NCBI RefSeq assembly: GCF_033958435.1
Contig: NC_134138.1
Span: forward strand, 190,685,298 to 190,749,297
Direction: 5' to 3'
Length of the DNA stretch: 64,000 nucleotides
Source: Carettochelys insculpta
Lineage: Eukaryota > Chordata > Testudines > Carettochelyidae
Shown piece by piece: positions 24,264-35,845 of this stretch. Below the pieces are notes generated by a model. The model saw nothing but the letters and a program-made list of their open reading frames with translations. It was not told where the DNA came from and ran no database searches. Both the position numbers and the translations under genes were made by a program. Numbering within the stretch: position 1 is the first letter of the stretch; the number at the start of each line of letters is the position of its first letter.

Positions 24264-24332
24264 CATCTGATTCAAATGCCATTGAACTCAGTGGGAGTCT
24301 GCCTTGACTCCAATGGGCTTTGGAACAGGTTC
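24264..24332. repeat. Short palindromic repeat
   Basis: CTGATTCAAATGCCATTGAA is followed after a short gap by GACTCCAATGGGCTTTGGAAC, an imperfect inverted repeat of about 67 bp. This looks like an old micro-MITE. No clear duplication was seen. Confidence 0.45.
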
Positions 24333-24617
24333 TAAGTATGTGTTGGTTCAGATTGTTTTCTCCCATGCAGTATGTTACAAGACTGGATTAAGGAAGGAAA
24401 ATTGAGATTCCTCTTGCTTCAGATTTGTCTGTCAGTTGAGAAAGATGTGACCTACTCTAGAAGCCCATAGGTCAGGCCCCCAAACCTCATGGATGTTCTA
24501 AAGGCACAAGGTGACCTGTGTGGAAGTCCTCTATGTTATTACTCCTGATGCTTCCTTATTATTACTGCACCAGCTGCTGGGGTGTGGAAAAGGAAAGAGG
24601 AGATTTTATGGCTAACA

Positions 24618-25031
24618 GGGTATGTCTACACTTGCATTCCTCTTTAGAAAAACATATGCAAAAGAGGTAAATAGAAAATGCAAATGAGGTATAAATTTGC
24701 ATACCCAGTATCTCATTTACGTATTCTAATTTTGAAAGAGCTTCTTTCGAAAGAAGAACGCCAGTGTAGAAGCTGCTCTTTCGAAAGTAAACCCCATCTT
24801 CGAAAGAATCCTTCTTCCCTTTATTTAATGGGAAGAATGATTCTTTCAAAGGTGGGGTTTACTTTCAAAAGAGCAGCATCTACACTGGCTTTCTTCTTTC
24901 GAAAGAGGCTCTTTCGAAATTAGAATATGCAAATGAGGCACTGAATATGCAAATTTACACATCATTTGAATTTTCGATTTACCTCATTTGCATGCCTCTT
25001 TCGAAAGAGGAATGCAAGTGTAGACACACCC
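24618..25031. mobile_element. Palindromic Harbinger-type MITE (414 bp)
   Basis: The ends GGGTATGTCTACACTTGCAT and ATGCAAGTGTAGACACACCC are inverted repeats flanked by ACA (24615-24617 and 25032-25034). Most of the element is one large imperfect palindrome with TTTCGAAAG blocks, as in H1 and H3. It contains several ATGCAAAT octamers. No protein is encoded. Confidence 0.88.
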
Positions 25032-25162
25032 ACAGAATTAAAGGAAGTGGAAGAATCTGGGTGGAGAGAGAGGGAAAGAATCAAGAAGAGTCCTTCAACT
25101 CAGCACTCTCTAGACTATCTTCTGTAATTATGGTTATTTGGAGCTAATTACTCATTCACTAG

Positions 25163-25574
25163 AGCTATGTCTGCACTAGCCCCTTCCTTTTGGAAGGGGC
25201 ATGGTAATGAGCAAGGTTAGAAGATGCTAATGAGGTGCTGCCATGAATATGCAGCACCTCATTAGCATAATGACAGCTATGGCGATTCGAAAGTGCTGCT
25301 TTCGAATTGTGCACTGCCCGTACGGACAGGGGACTTTTGAAAGGACCCTCCAGTCTTTGAAAGCCCCTTCTTCCTATCTGGTGTTAGGAAGAATGGGCTT
25401 TTGAAGTCCAGGAGGTCCTTTCTAAAGCCCCCGTCTCTATGGGCGGCGTGTGATTCGAAAGCGGCACTTTCGAATCTCTGCGGCTACTATTAAGCTAATG
25501 AGGTGCTGCATATTCATGGAAGGGCCTCATTAGCATCTTCTGACCTCGCTCATTACCATGCCCGTTGCACAGCT
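25163..25574. mobile_element. Palindromic Harbinger-type MITE (412 bp)
   Basis: The left end AGCTATGTCTGCACTAGCCC starts a long inverted repeat whose arms include AAGATGCTAATGAGGTGCTG near 25230 and its complement near 25500-25540. The right end is shortened to GCACAGCT. TAG flanks both sides (25160-25162 and 25575-25577). Confidence 0.8.
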
Positions 25575-26016
25575 TAGATATCTGTGTGTGCTGTACAGAG
25601 TTCCAGCCAGTCTGCAGTTTCTGGTAAAGAAGGGAGACAACCCTGAACCTGAGCAGGATAGGGACCTGTTAGTTTGTGTTTCTAGTTAATAAAAATGCCT
25701 CCAGTTTAAGATGGGTTTTGATTCTGTGCACCATGACAGTGCCCGCTACTCCAAGAGCTCTCAGGAGAAATATATTTGTCTTTTGGATTCTAAGGTTTGA
25801 AACTAGACTGGATAATAGACTAAAATGTGTACAGTAGCTGATGATCTTATGTTGACATGGAACAGGCTATGTGATCTGTATAGGCTTTTCTAATTTTTGT
25901 GGTTGTAGAAAGGCTTCACTAGCAATTGAAGAATTTAGTGATAAATTCTGTATTAAATCCAGAGGGACAGAAAACAGAGTCAAATAGTGCTGGTGTCTCT
26001 CAACCACTGAAACTAA

Positions 26017-26300
26017 TGCCTGGTGTACATTTAGGGATTAAGTCACTGCAGCTATATCAGTCAGAGATCTTTAAAAATACCCCTCAACAACATAACTACG
26101 TTGACTTATTGCTCCTTGGAGATGGAGCTATGCTAACAAAGGAATGCTTCCATTGATATAGCTACTGTAGTTTGGAGATGCGGTATTACTAAACGGATGG
26201 AAAAAACCCTTCCATTGGTGTGTAGGTGTGTCTAAAATATGGGGTTTAAACTTTGCCAGTGTAGCTAGGCTGGTATAATCTCAGTAGTGTAGGCGTAGCC
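26017..26300. mobile_element. Probable MITE (284 bp)
   Basis: The right end GTGTAGGCGTAGCC resembles Harbinger ends of this window. The left end TGCCTGGTGTACA is more diverged. TAA occurs on both sides (26014-26016 and 26301-26303). Inner inverted similarity is weak. Confidence 0.5.
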
Positions 26301-26303
26301 TAA

Positions 26304-27040
26304 TTCTAATTGTAAACAACCTTGCTTATAGGCCTAACATTTTGTTTGTCTTTTTAAATCCTTTGTTACTAAGAATGCTTACATGAAAACAGGATCTTTT
26401 GTCTCTGAACAATTGATTGGCTTGTCCCCTTCATTGTGGTGACAAGCATCATTTTGGGTTACTGTGGAAGCGGTTAGCAATGGCAGAGGATTATGCTGTC
26501 AAGTGGGCAGCAAACTGCAGGAACTAATGAACGCTTCACAAACAAAGATCCTATTCTTAAGCAAATGTTTAGAGCAGGAAAGCCACAAGGAGAGGGAGAG
26601 AGCAAGTGAGGGGAAAATGTTATTAAAACTCCAAGTAAAATGGAATTTTTTTTAAAAAAAATCTTCCCAGTAGGATTGGCAGTTTTTCAGGCATCAGCAG
26701 TTAATCCTCAGGGACTGAATAATACAGTTTTCTTAAATCAGTGGAAGCTTTACCAGAACAACAACCAATAAGAACTGCAGGAGTTTTTGCCTAAGAGTAT
26801 CACATACTGGTATGTTGAAAGGAGGGTGTGTTCTTGGCACTCAGCCCCAGACCTCTTGCCTGTTTTTATTTCCCCAATAGTCTGTTTCCCTGTCCCGTCT
26901 CCCCTCTCTCAATTTATATTGTACTTTCTTCAAGACAGGGCTATTTCTTCACATATGTACTGCATGATAGGTGCCATGAACACCAATGGTGTTACCTACA
27001 AATGTTCAGTGAAAGCAGCAGAGCAGGATTCTTGCTTAGA
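26304..27040. other. No gene recognised
   Basis: Nothing recognised between the MITE and the CT microsatellite. Confidence 0.4.
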
Positions 27041-27043
27041 ATG

Positions 27044-27047
<4 letters not shown>

Positions 27048-27080
<33 letters not shown>
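27048..27080. repeat. (CT)n microsatellite
   Basis: About 33 bp of CT dinucleotides followed by CCCTCCC. Confidence 0.95.
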
Positions 27081-27082
<2 letters not shown>

Positions 27083-27424
27083 CCTACTAGGAACCTCAGT
27101 CCTCTTGTAGAGGACAGAGTTATTCCCTCTCCTTTCACTACCTATTTTTCCCTTTCTCTTCCAGTGGAATGTGGTATGATTTATGAACCCAAAATGAGCC
27201 TCACCTTTATCCTCTGAAAGTCAGACACACCTCCAAACCTATAGCTAAAAAGAACTGGTCTGAACACATGGCTGGTTGAGCCCAAATGTAGAAGTTGATG
27301 ATTGACAACTGGACACCCCTCGTGATCACTTGGCTTGATTTTCTGAGGGGCTGGCCACATACTGCTAACTGTTGAGCACTGTGACATCCATAGTAGTTGA
27401 AGAGACTTAGTGAGTGTCCAGGAG

Positions 27425-27640
27425 ACTCCACTGATTAGGATGTTAGCCTGGCACTTAGGAGACCTGTGTTCTTTTTCCTGCTCCACTTCAAACTTCCTCT
27501 ATGGGCAAGTCACTTAGGCCTTCATCCTGCAGCATCAAGAAAAGGAGCATTGTCACTGACTTCAATCAATCAGGATGAAGCCCTTAGTTTCTCTGTGCCT
27601 CAGATCCCTATCAATAAAAGGGGGATAGCACCACTTCCTG
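27425..27640 (-). repeat. MIR SINE, interrupted by a 67-bp insertion
   Basis: The complement of this stretch has MIR hallmarks. On the plus strand these read as GGGCAAGTCACTTA, then, after the insertion, GTTTCTCTGTGCCTCAG and AAAAGGGGGATAG. Upstream, GGAGACCTGTGTTCTTTTTC matches the MIR core. The copy is ancient and non-coding. Confidence 0.75.
27517..27583. mobile_element. 67-bp micro-MITE inside MIR
   Basis: The ends GGCCTTCATCCTGC and CAGGATGAAGCCC are inverted repeats. TTA flanks both sides (27514-27516 and 27584-27586). Removing the insertion and one TTA rejoins the MIR sequence exactly. Confidence 0.8.
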
Positions 27641-29200
27641 TATAAGCAGCTCATTTCCACCAGATTTGGAAGGAAATGGTGGATATATTTGGGGCATATG
27701 CTCTGGATGCCAACATACAGACTGCCACACACAACTGTCAAATGGAAACCAACTGCTGTGAGGAATGGTGGGTGCCCAAGGAAAACCTTTAGCAGGCTCC
27801 TTAGTGGGGAGTGCAGAACAGTCAATCTAAATACCAAAGAGCAAATGGAAGCAGCAACAAATGCTGGAGAGAAAAGAAGGGATCGTTTTCTGCTCTATGT
27901 GACAATAAAGTACTCTGCTAGGAAAAAACCTAATCTGAAGTATTTTACTAGAGTTGCATTACAGTCTGAGTACATAAAGAAGCCTTGACAAACATAACAC
28001 CAACCCCTCTGCAACATCTAACACTGGCTTAATCTCTGGCCATGTATACAGTCTGAGCACCCACTGTCTTCTCCTTGTGCTTCCTACATGGCTCCCATCT
28101 TGTTTCAGGTCTCAGCTAAAAATATGACCTTACTCTCTGGCCTATATGTAATAATTTCTCTCTACAAAGATGAAATAAAAAATATCAGAAGAGCAATTTG
28201 GGACACAGTTTGTGTCAAAGACGCTACACAGAATTAGGAGCTGTCCTGAAAACCCCTGCTCATTTATGTTGTCTCATCAAAGACAAGGCTCATGGAAATA
28301 AGGACTCATTGGTAAGGGCTGAAGGTTTAAGCTTTTAATTTGTATTTATAAACTGCCTCAGAAAAAATGCTTAGAACTCCTCAGTGCTACCATGAAATCA
28401 GCCTACTGCCCTGGTTCAGAAAACATGTGGCTGTAGCAATATTTATTATCTACCTATATGGATTCAGGCTTGCAGCTGTCTTGTCTTGAATGGAACAATA
28501 AATGACAATGTGGTTCAGCTTGAAATTGTAAAAAACCCCGAAGTTTGTGTATGTTTTAAATATTGAGTTCCGAGGATATTTGTTCCTGTATGATAAAGCA
28601 CCTGAAGTTCTCATTCGGTTTCTTTTACTTCTTGTTCTTTTTAAAAAATAAGTTTTAAAGAATCAAATGTAATGTTTAAAAATTCTTTTGCTGCCACTTG
28701 TTTTACTTCTGTCTGTCTGACTTGCTGAATAAGGACTTGACTTCTTCGTGGCTGACTCAATGAGACGTGGTTGTAATATGTTACTCTGTGTATAATTCTG
28801 ATTGTCCTCTATCAGAGGGAATGTCACACCTGCTGAAGTATGAATCCTAAAATAGTTTTCCACAGCATCTTTAATCTCAAATGCTCTGCAAATTGTGGAA
28901 CTCATGCTCTGACACTTGGGGTGAGTAAGGGCTTCAGGATCTGGACAAATTAGCTTGATTCTCTTCTCATTTACACCAGAAACTCCACTGATTTCCACCG
29001 AACAATTCATGAGCAGATTCATATAAATATAAAGGGAGCAGTGTTAGAAGTGACAGTTTCAGAAACTCCTATGTGAGTTAGGTACATAGTAAAAGTCAGT
29101 GGTTGTCACTTTTGAAATGGGACTTAGGCACGGAAGTCACTTGGGTGTTTTAGAACATGTTACCCAACTACTTATTACAGTACTGAAACATGAGGAGAGT
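27641..29200. other. No gene recognised
   Basis: AT-rich sequence. The minus-strand open frame at 28663-29022 has no domain I know. TAATCTC-type old repeat scraps are possible but cannot be bounded. Confidence 0.4.
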
Positions 29201-29204
29201 AGCC

Positions 29205-30385
29205 ATGTAGCAGGGTGAGCAATATTAAGCTTTGAGTGGATTGTGGAACTGCACCCTATAGTCTTCACAATATTATGATATAATTATGGCATAATTATGA
29301 TGTATTTTGTATGAGACGAGGTCATGTGAGGTGCCATTGGAAAAAAATAAGACTTGCTGAATATATTTGTCCTATTTGCATGTGTGTATAATATTTGTAG
29401 CTGAAGTTATGTATATGGATTAGTGCTGTATGTTTCAAATGGGCTCACTCTACCAGACTTGCCTACAGCCAGCCTTTTAGGTACAATAATGAAGAAACCT
29501 GATGGGGCTGATGGACCATCAGCAAAGACATTAGATTGTGGAATTGCTTAGCTTTCCTGTGGAGATTTTGGGCAGCCTGTAACCAATGGCTGATATAAAA
29601 CTGGAAGGGCATATGAACAGACTACATATCTTGGGAGTCTATCTTGGGATGTCAATATTTCTCCACAAACTGCTCTGGGAATCAAATTTTGAAACAAAGG
29701 GTTCCCACCAAATGCCAAAGCTCTGAAGGTAGGGACTGACTTCACTCCCCACACTCCTGGAAACACCTGAGAAACAAAGACTGAACTTAGGGGAGTTGCT
29801 GGACCTAGTCACTGCGTAAAAGACCTGGGCATTCCAAGCTGCAAAGCCAGTACAACTTTTCCCTTAAGAATCTGCAGTGTGCTTGTATTTATTAGCCAGG
29901 GTGAGAATTTGCTAATTCATATCCTGTCTTTCTAGTACCTGAGGCTTCATTTGTGGTTTTGTTTATTTGCTAGGTAATGTGCTTTATTTGTTTTCGATCA
30001 CTTAAATCAGTTAAAATGTATCTTGTGTAGTTAACAAACTTGGTTTTACTTTATCTAAACCAGTGAGTTGGAGTGAAGTGTGGGGGGAAATTGTAGCTCA
30101 TGGGCCAAAAGTTATTGCATATTCTTCTCCGCATGGAGGGGGAGGTGAACTGTATAATACATTTATAATAGTTCAGGTTTAGACCAGGGCAGGACAGTTC
30201 TGCTCTGAAGTTCCAGGCTGGGAAGCTAGTGGGTATTTTGGCTATGATCTTGCTATTGCTGATTCACATGCAGTGGCTGGTCAGACAGCTTGCATGTAAC
30301 TGCAGTTGGGTTTATCAGCAGTTGTATGAATGCTGGTAGTAATGTAGGATGGGGAGCATGCCTGCAGCTTGTCACAGCACCACAG
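29205..30385. repeat. Possible solo LTR or long interspersed repeat
   Basis: The sequence from about TGTAGCAGGGTGAGC to CTTGTCACAGCA has a TG...CA frame. It includes ATGATGTATTTTGTATGAGA, which I associate with a common turtle interspersed repeat. No gag, pol or env coding sequence is visible. Boundaries and class are uncertain, and no target duplication was found. Confidence 0.35.
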
Positions 30386-30579
30386 TGTTAGAGGGAACCC
30401 AGGCTGGTGGGTCAGAGAGCAATGAGGAATCTATCACACTGATATTTTCCCTCAGATGCCAGAGTAGAAGCTCTAATGAAAAAAGCTGTGAGAGCTTTAA
30501 GGTACATGGGGAACAGACACGTTTGCTTTATCTGATCATCTTCATGCAGGTCAATGCAAGGCATTCTATTTGCCTCAGA

Positions 30580-31028
30580 GGCCGTTTCTACACAGGCCAC
30601 TTTCTTCTAAAGTGGCATGGTAATACACGGCCAAAATATGCTAATGAGGTGCATATGCAAATTCCCTGTGCCTCATTCGCATACGGTCACGTGATTTGCA
30701 GTCCAGAAGACCGTTCTTCCGGACTTCAAAACACCATGTAGAAGCGTGGCCCTGGGGGAGCTTCTGGAAGGAAGTCCTTCTTCCAGACGCCCCTTCTTCC
30801 TGAAAATTTTTGAAAATTTTCAGGGCTTTTGAAAACTGGGGGGGTCCTTTCGGAAAGTCCCCATCTCCATGGGCGGTGCACAATTCAAAAAGCCGCACTT
30901 TCGAAGTGCTGCGGCCGCCACTATGCTAATGCGGCACTGCATATTCATGACAGTGCCTCATTAGCATCTTTCGAACCCACTCATTAACATGCCCCTTCGG
31001 AATGGAAGGGGCTCATGTAGACCTAGCC
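30580..31028. mobile_element. Palindromic Harbinger-type MITE (about 449 bp)
   Basis: The left end GGCCGTTTCTACACAGGCC and right end GGGGCTCATGTAGACCTAGCC are imperfect inverted repeats. The arms continue inward through ATGCTAATGAGG near 30640 and its complement near 30955. No clean TSD was seen. It is related to the element at 25163-25574. Confidence 0.7.
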
Positions 31029-32450
31029 CTAACGTTTAAATCTCCTTCTGGTAGCTGCTCATTTAACAGAAGGAAGTGATCTACTGGAGCTGTGCTCCTA
31101 CAGCTAATACAAATCTCATTATGGAGTTGAAGATCTGGGGAGAGGATATCGGTATTACTGCAAGCGAGAGCTAGTGGATATTCTTCTCTCATTTCAAATG
31201 GAAGTGCTGCTTCTTTTGGACATGAGCATCCTCGGTTAAATTCCCAGAAGAGAGAGATTCACTCTAGTGGCCCAATTACAGGTAAATTTCTCTGAATTGA
31301 CTGTGATGCAGCTGAAGCTGTGCTAGTTGGATAGCTTTCTCAAGAAACCACGTGTCTTGATCACATAGGCATTATTGAATCATGGAGACAGATTTAGCTG
31401 CCATGTGGCAAAGTGGCTCCCTGTACAATTTCCTGCTCTAACAACAGGATTGCACCAAAGGAAACTGCACTTGTGTATGGATTTAAGGGAGATCCTGGGA
31501 AACCCTCTTCCTAAGATCTTCAAGAGATCTTAATGAAGAAGGTAGCATAGTTTTTGACTTTAGAGGCATATGAAAATAAAAAAAAAAATGAACATAGCAA
31601 AAACCCAGTTTCTTCTCAAATGCAAATTACTGGGGACCTCAGTGAGCAATACAAACTTGTTGCCTGTGTGTATCTGCTTACCCTTACTGTGCACCTGGAA
31701 GTCTGTTTCAGGTCCAGAAAGTTCATAAAGGGATAGCTATTAAACACATACATTATTAATAATACCATACCCTTTAAACACAAGCACTCATTCTACAAGG
31801 TAATTGCAGTCTGCACTCATGGGAAAATGAGCTTCAGCAATAAGTATGCATCCAGGTATTTAATTACTGCACAAATGACAAATTTTTCTAAACTCTGTGT
31901 TATATGGTGCCTCTCTTTGATTTTGGTCCATCTGAGCAAATCCTTCATTGAAATTCAGCGCCTGAGATAATGATGTGTTTCCTTGTTATCATTCCCTCAC
32001 CCCGCAATCTCTAGAGAGCTGCATAATTTGTATAATTTATCCTTTACAGACAGATTTTGAAAACTCTTCAGTGGCTCTGGCCAATGACTTCTAACTTAAG
32101 AGAACTGGGAGTGAATGGAAGAATCTCTAAAATACCATGATCTCTTTGACCTGTCTTGGGTTTGTGGTGCTCGCCTGTGGCTGGTACTTTCCTTCTCCGT
32201 ACTGATTTGTTACTGGGCAGGCTAAGATATGTGCAATCAGTGGTTTTGGTAAGAGGTAGGCATACATACACTGTGGTGTTCAGTCTTCCTCCCATTTGTA
32301 ACAATATGCTTCCATAGGCAAAGTGTTTGTTCAGCTTTAAGTGCTCAATCAGCAGACTGCTGGCTCTGTGGCTATCTGTATCCACTGGTGTTGTGATCAC
32401 ACTGGGTCATATCTGAAGGATATAGGGGTAGAATTTTGGCAAGTGTATGC
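31029..32450. other. No gene recognised
   Basis: No recognised repeat or exon. Short open frames lack known domains. Confidence 0.4.
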
Positions 32451-32479
32451 CAGGGCCTACCTATCTTAGTAGAGTGTTA

Positions 32480-32625
32480 ATATAATACCTATAATCTATA
32501 AAGTGCTTCTCAAAGCTCTTTCCAAAAGGAAGGGAACTGCATTACTCTCTCACACTTGTGAGATACAATTAAATAATTTGTCCAAGACCTCAGACTGAGT
32601 CAGTGGCAGAGCTCAGAATAGGAAC
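32480..32625 (+). repeat. MIR SINE fragment
   Basis: AATAATTTGTCCAAGACCTC followed by GTCAGTGGCAGAGCTCAGAA matches the MIR 3' core in sense orientation. The copy is diverged. Confidence 0.65.
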
Positions 32626-33547
32626 AAGAAGAGAAGGAAGAAGAGAACAAATTGGGCAAGTGTTTATTATACTCCTTGGTGGCTTAAAATAAATGAGGCA
32701 GGGAAGAAAACCTGGAACACACTAGGACATCCTGGAAATAGAATGATCTCTCCCGGTGTGCCGCCAGAGAGCTGATCTGTACAATTAAGGTTCAATGCAG
32801 TAATAATGAACTAAGTGAGGTTTGCATACCATACTGTACACAGTTGTTAGTTGTCTGTGCTAGAATTCATATGGGTGAAGGGAAGAAATGCTGTATTAAA
32901 TACTGTATTGGCGACAAAGGCATTATTCCTCGTCACAGGGAGGCAGAACGCTGTTGGTGGACGTGCCGAGTTTTGTCAACTGATGTGCAGATGTAGCCTC
33001 AAAATAAACACTCACTGCCTATACAACTGACTGGATTTTGACCTTGCTACAAATTCCATTTCTTTACAACTTGTCCCTGGATACTTGATATTCCATTCAT
33101 GCAGAATCACAGAGGGAAGTGCTCTGAAGTCCACTTCCACAAAATCCCTCTGGGAGCTAGCAAGACCTTCAGCGTGTTTTATATTAAAATCAGTATTCTA
33201 TTAAAGTGATTTGTTACTAAGGTTTGCAATTTAGCCCCATTTCAGAGATGAGGCAGCCAACCTGTTTGCCTAACCATTTAATCCAGAAACAATAATAAAA
33301 GAGGCCCTCAGCTGGCTGTTTGGCTCTGGATTTGAATGAAGTACAATGCCATTTTTCTGACCTTTGTATTTTGAGAATCGTTTAAAACTATCAGGTCCTT
33401 TTTTGAAAGTTGCTGATGGGTTTGAAGGACCGGAGAATGCCTCTAATCAATCGCCATTTGCAAAACAGCACCTTGTGTCTTTTTTTACTTCCCATCATGT
33501 GAATTGCTTTTTCTCCTGCTGATGTTTTCTGAGGAACTTTTGCAGTG
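32626..33547. other. No gene recognised
   Basis: Single-copy-looking DNA up to the H4 insertion. TTTCAGAGATGAGGCAGCCA near 33240 may be another MIR scrap. Confidence 0.4.
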
Positions 33548-33986
33548 TAGAGCCACGTCTACACTAGCCGGCTATTTCGAAGTAGCCGTGCCAACTTCGA
33601 AATAGCGCCCGCCGCGTCTACACACAGCGAGCACTATTTCGAAGTTGAAATCTACGTAAGGTGGCGAGATGTCAAAGTTGCTATCCTCATCAGGAGATGG
33701 GAATAGCGCCCTACTTCGACGTTGAACGTCGAAGTAGGGTACGTGTAGATGATCCGCGTCCTGCAACATTGAAATAGCGGGGTCCTCCATGGCAGCCATC
33801 AGCTGAGGGGTTGAGAGATGCTCTCTCCAGCCCCTGAGCTCTATGGTCGCAGCGTGCAGCAGCCCCTTAAAGCTCCCTGTCCCCTTATTTCTGGTGCAGG
33901 AAGCTGAGAGCTCGTGCAGGCAGCAGCACAGCCACGTGCCCAGCCTGCACGTCCCTCCGCAGCCCCAAGCCACCATCCTGCACCCC

Positions 33987-35421
33987 ATGGCAGCCAGCCA
34001 GCCCCACAAGCGCCCACAGGGCACCCCCCACAAGGGGAACCAGGGCTCCCAGACTGCCAGCCAGAGGGGGAAGAGGCAGCGGGGCCCCTCCTGGAAGGAG
34101 GCCGAGATCCGGGACCTGCTGGGGCTCTGGGGTGAGGAGGAGGTGCTCCAGGTAATGGGGAGCAAGAGGCAGAATGCGGATGCGTTCGCTCAGCTGGTCG
34201 AGGGCCTGGCTGCCCGGGGCCACCCTGCCCGAACTCCTGACCACATCAGGAGTAAGGTAAAGGAGCTGCGGCAGGGTTACGCCCGGGCCCTGGACACGGC
34301 CAGCCGATCTGGGGCCGCACCCCGCTGCTTGCCCCTTTTACAGGGAGCTCAGGGAAATCCTGGGCCTCTAGTACACCTCCTCTCCCCTGGCCACCCTTGA
34401 CACATCGGCCGATGAGCCCCAGCAGGCCCCGGAGACGGAGTCCACCCCGGAGGCCAGCCCTGCACCCCAGGGACCACCCCCCCAGGAGCCCACCCATGGG
34501 ACACCGGAGGAGGAGGAGGAGGGGGCCTCCAGTGATGGGAGGCTCCAGATTGCCCTCCCCTCCCGCAGCTCCAGCAGGGCGTCCGCCTGATGGCTGTCAC
34601 CTGACCGTGGGAGCGGAGCATCAGGTATGTACCCCCCCCCCGGTGCATACCCCCGGGGTTAAGGGGGCGGGGACAAGAGACATGACCAGGGCCCTCCACA
34701 CACCCAGATGACCATGGCCCTGAGGACAGCAGTTGCATGTCCCTCAGAAGAATCCATCAGCCCCTGTCCCGCCAGCAGGACAGCGCCATGCCCCATCCCT
34801 GGGGATGGGGGGAGCGGAACCTAGGCTCCCCTGGGGGGGGGGTTGGACACCCATCATCATCATCAGCAGCATCTCTGGTGGACGGGGATGGGGAACCAGC
34901 AGCAGAGGGATGGGGGGACAAGGGCCACAGGTCAGGGCCCACACTAACGGCTGTCTCCACTCTTCTTCCCCCTCTGTTCCACAGCTGCACCATCGGAGGG
35001 CCCGGAGAGCACCGGTGTGGGGTCTGTCATCCCAGAGAGCCCACCAGGGCCATCCCACCAGGCCAGCCCCTCGGCGGAGCACGGACCAGCCCCAGGACAA
35101 GGCCAACAGTGGCGGGGCCATCTGCGGGCGTCCACGGACCCCCAGCTGCTCGCCACCCTCCAGCGTTAGCTGGTGGTGTCCGAGTGGCGCCTGCAGGTGG
35201 AGGAGCGGCGGCTCCACCTCCAGGAGCGAGCGCTGGCCTGGCGCCAGGAGGCTTGGGGGGCCTTCATGTGCACGTTCCAGGACATTGTGCGGCACTTGGC
35301 CCCCCCTGACACACCGCCCGCCGCTCCGCCCGCTGCTCCACCCACCATCCCTCCACCATTGGCCGTCCTGGGGCCTGCCATTGAGGGGGACCATGGGCCT
35401 CCAGACACCACCCGGCCATAG
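33987..35421 (+). pseudogene. Myb/SANT-like DNA-binding protein of H4
   Basis: Exon 1 runs from ATG 33987 to 34624. Unlike H2 it is in frame from the start into the SANT domain: KRQRGPSWKEAEIRDLLGLW, RQNADAFAQLVEGL, IRSKVKELRQGYAR. The CPFYRELREILG block is again in the +1 frame. Stops occur in that frame at 34369 and 34588. Intron 34625-34984 has a GTATGT donor and a CCACAG acceptor. Exon 2 (34985-35421) stays in the same phase to TAG 35419, with one internal TAG at 35166. It contains the helix LQERALAWRQEAWGAFMCTF. The expected role is binding of the element ends together with the transposase. Confidence 0.8.
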
Positions 35422-35720
35422 CTGCCGGTTCTCCCGGCCCCCACGCAGCCTCGACCAGGCCTCCGGCCGAGATGTGGGTCACGCCCCCCAACACCAGGTG
35501 CAGGACAATAGGGGTGCGTGGCCGAGGATGTTGCCCCCCAAGGCCCCCTCCTTTGGACTCATTCCCCCCATGTTGGTGTAAATAGTTTTTGTTCTACCCC
35601 TGTTTTGTAACTGACCCCCCATGTACATAGCTCCCGTGTTATTCTTGTGTTTTCATATTATTAATACTAAGGGTTGCAGGGTTTTGTTTAAAAAAATTCC
35701 ATTTTTTTATTGTACAGAAG

Positions 35721-35746
35721 TGTGTGTGTGTGTGTATGTGTGTGTG
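35721..35746. repeat. (TG)n microsatellite
   Basis: A short TG run with one interruption, in the strip between the two convergent H4 genes. Confidence 0.9.
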
Positions 35747-35845
35747 CTCTCGGGTTCTCTGTGGTGTGGGCATGGGGGCAGGGAGTGTTGTGGAGGATGG
35801 GGGAGGTGCAGTGGGTGGCTCACCCGCAGCTGGCGCTGCCAGCGT

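Noticed and set aside
29205..30385. Complete endogenous retrovirus
   Set aside because: No gag, pol or env sequence is visible; at most a solo LTR-like repeat.
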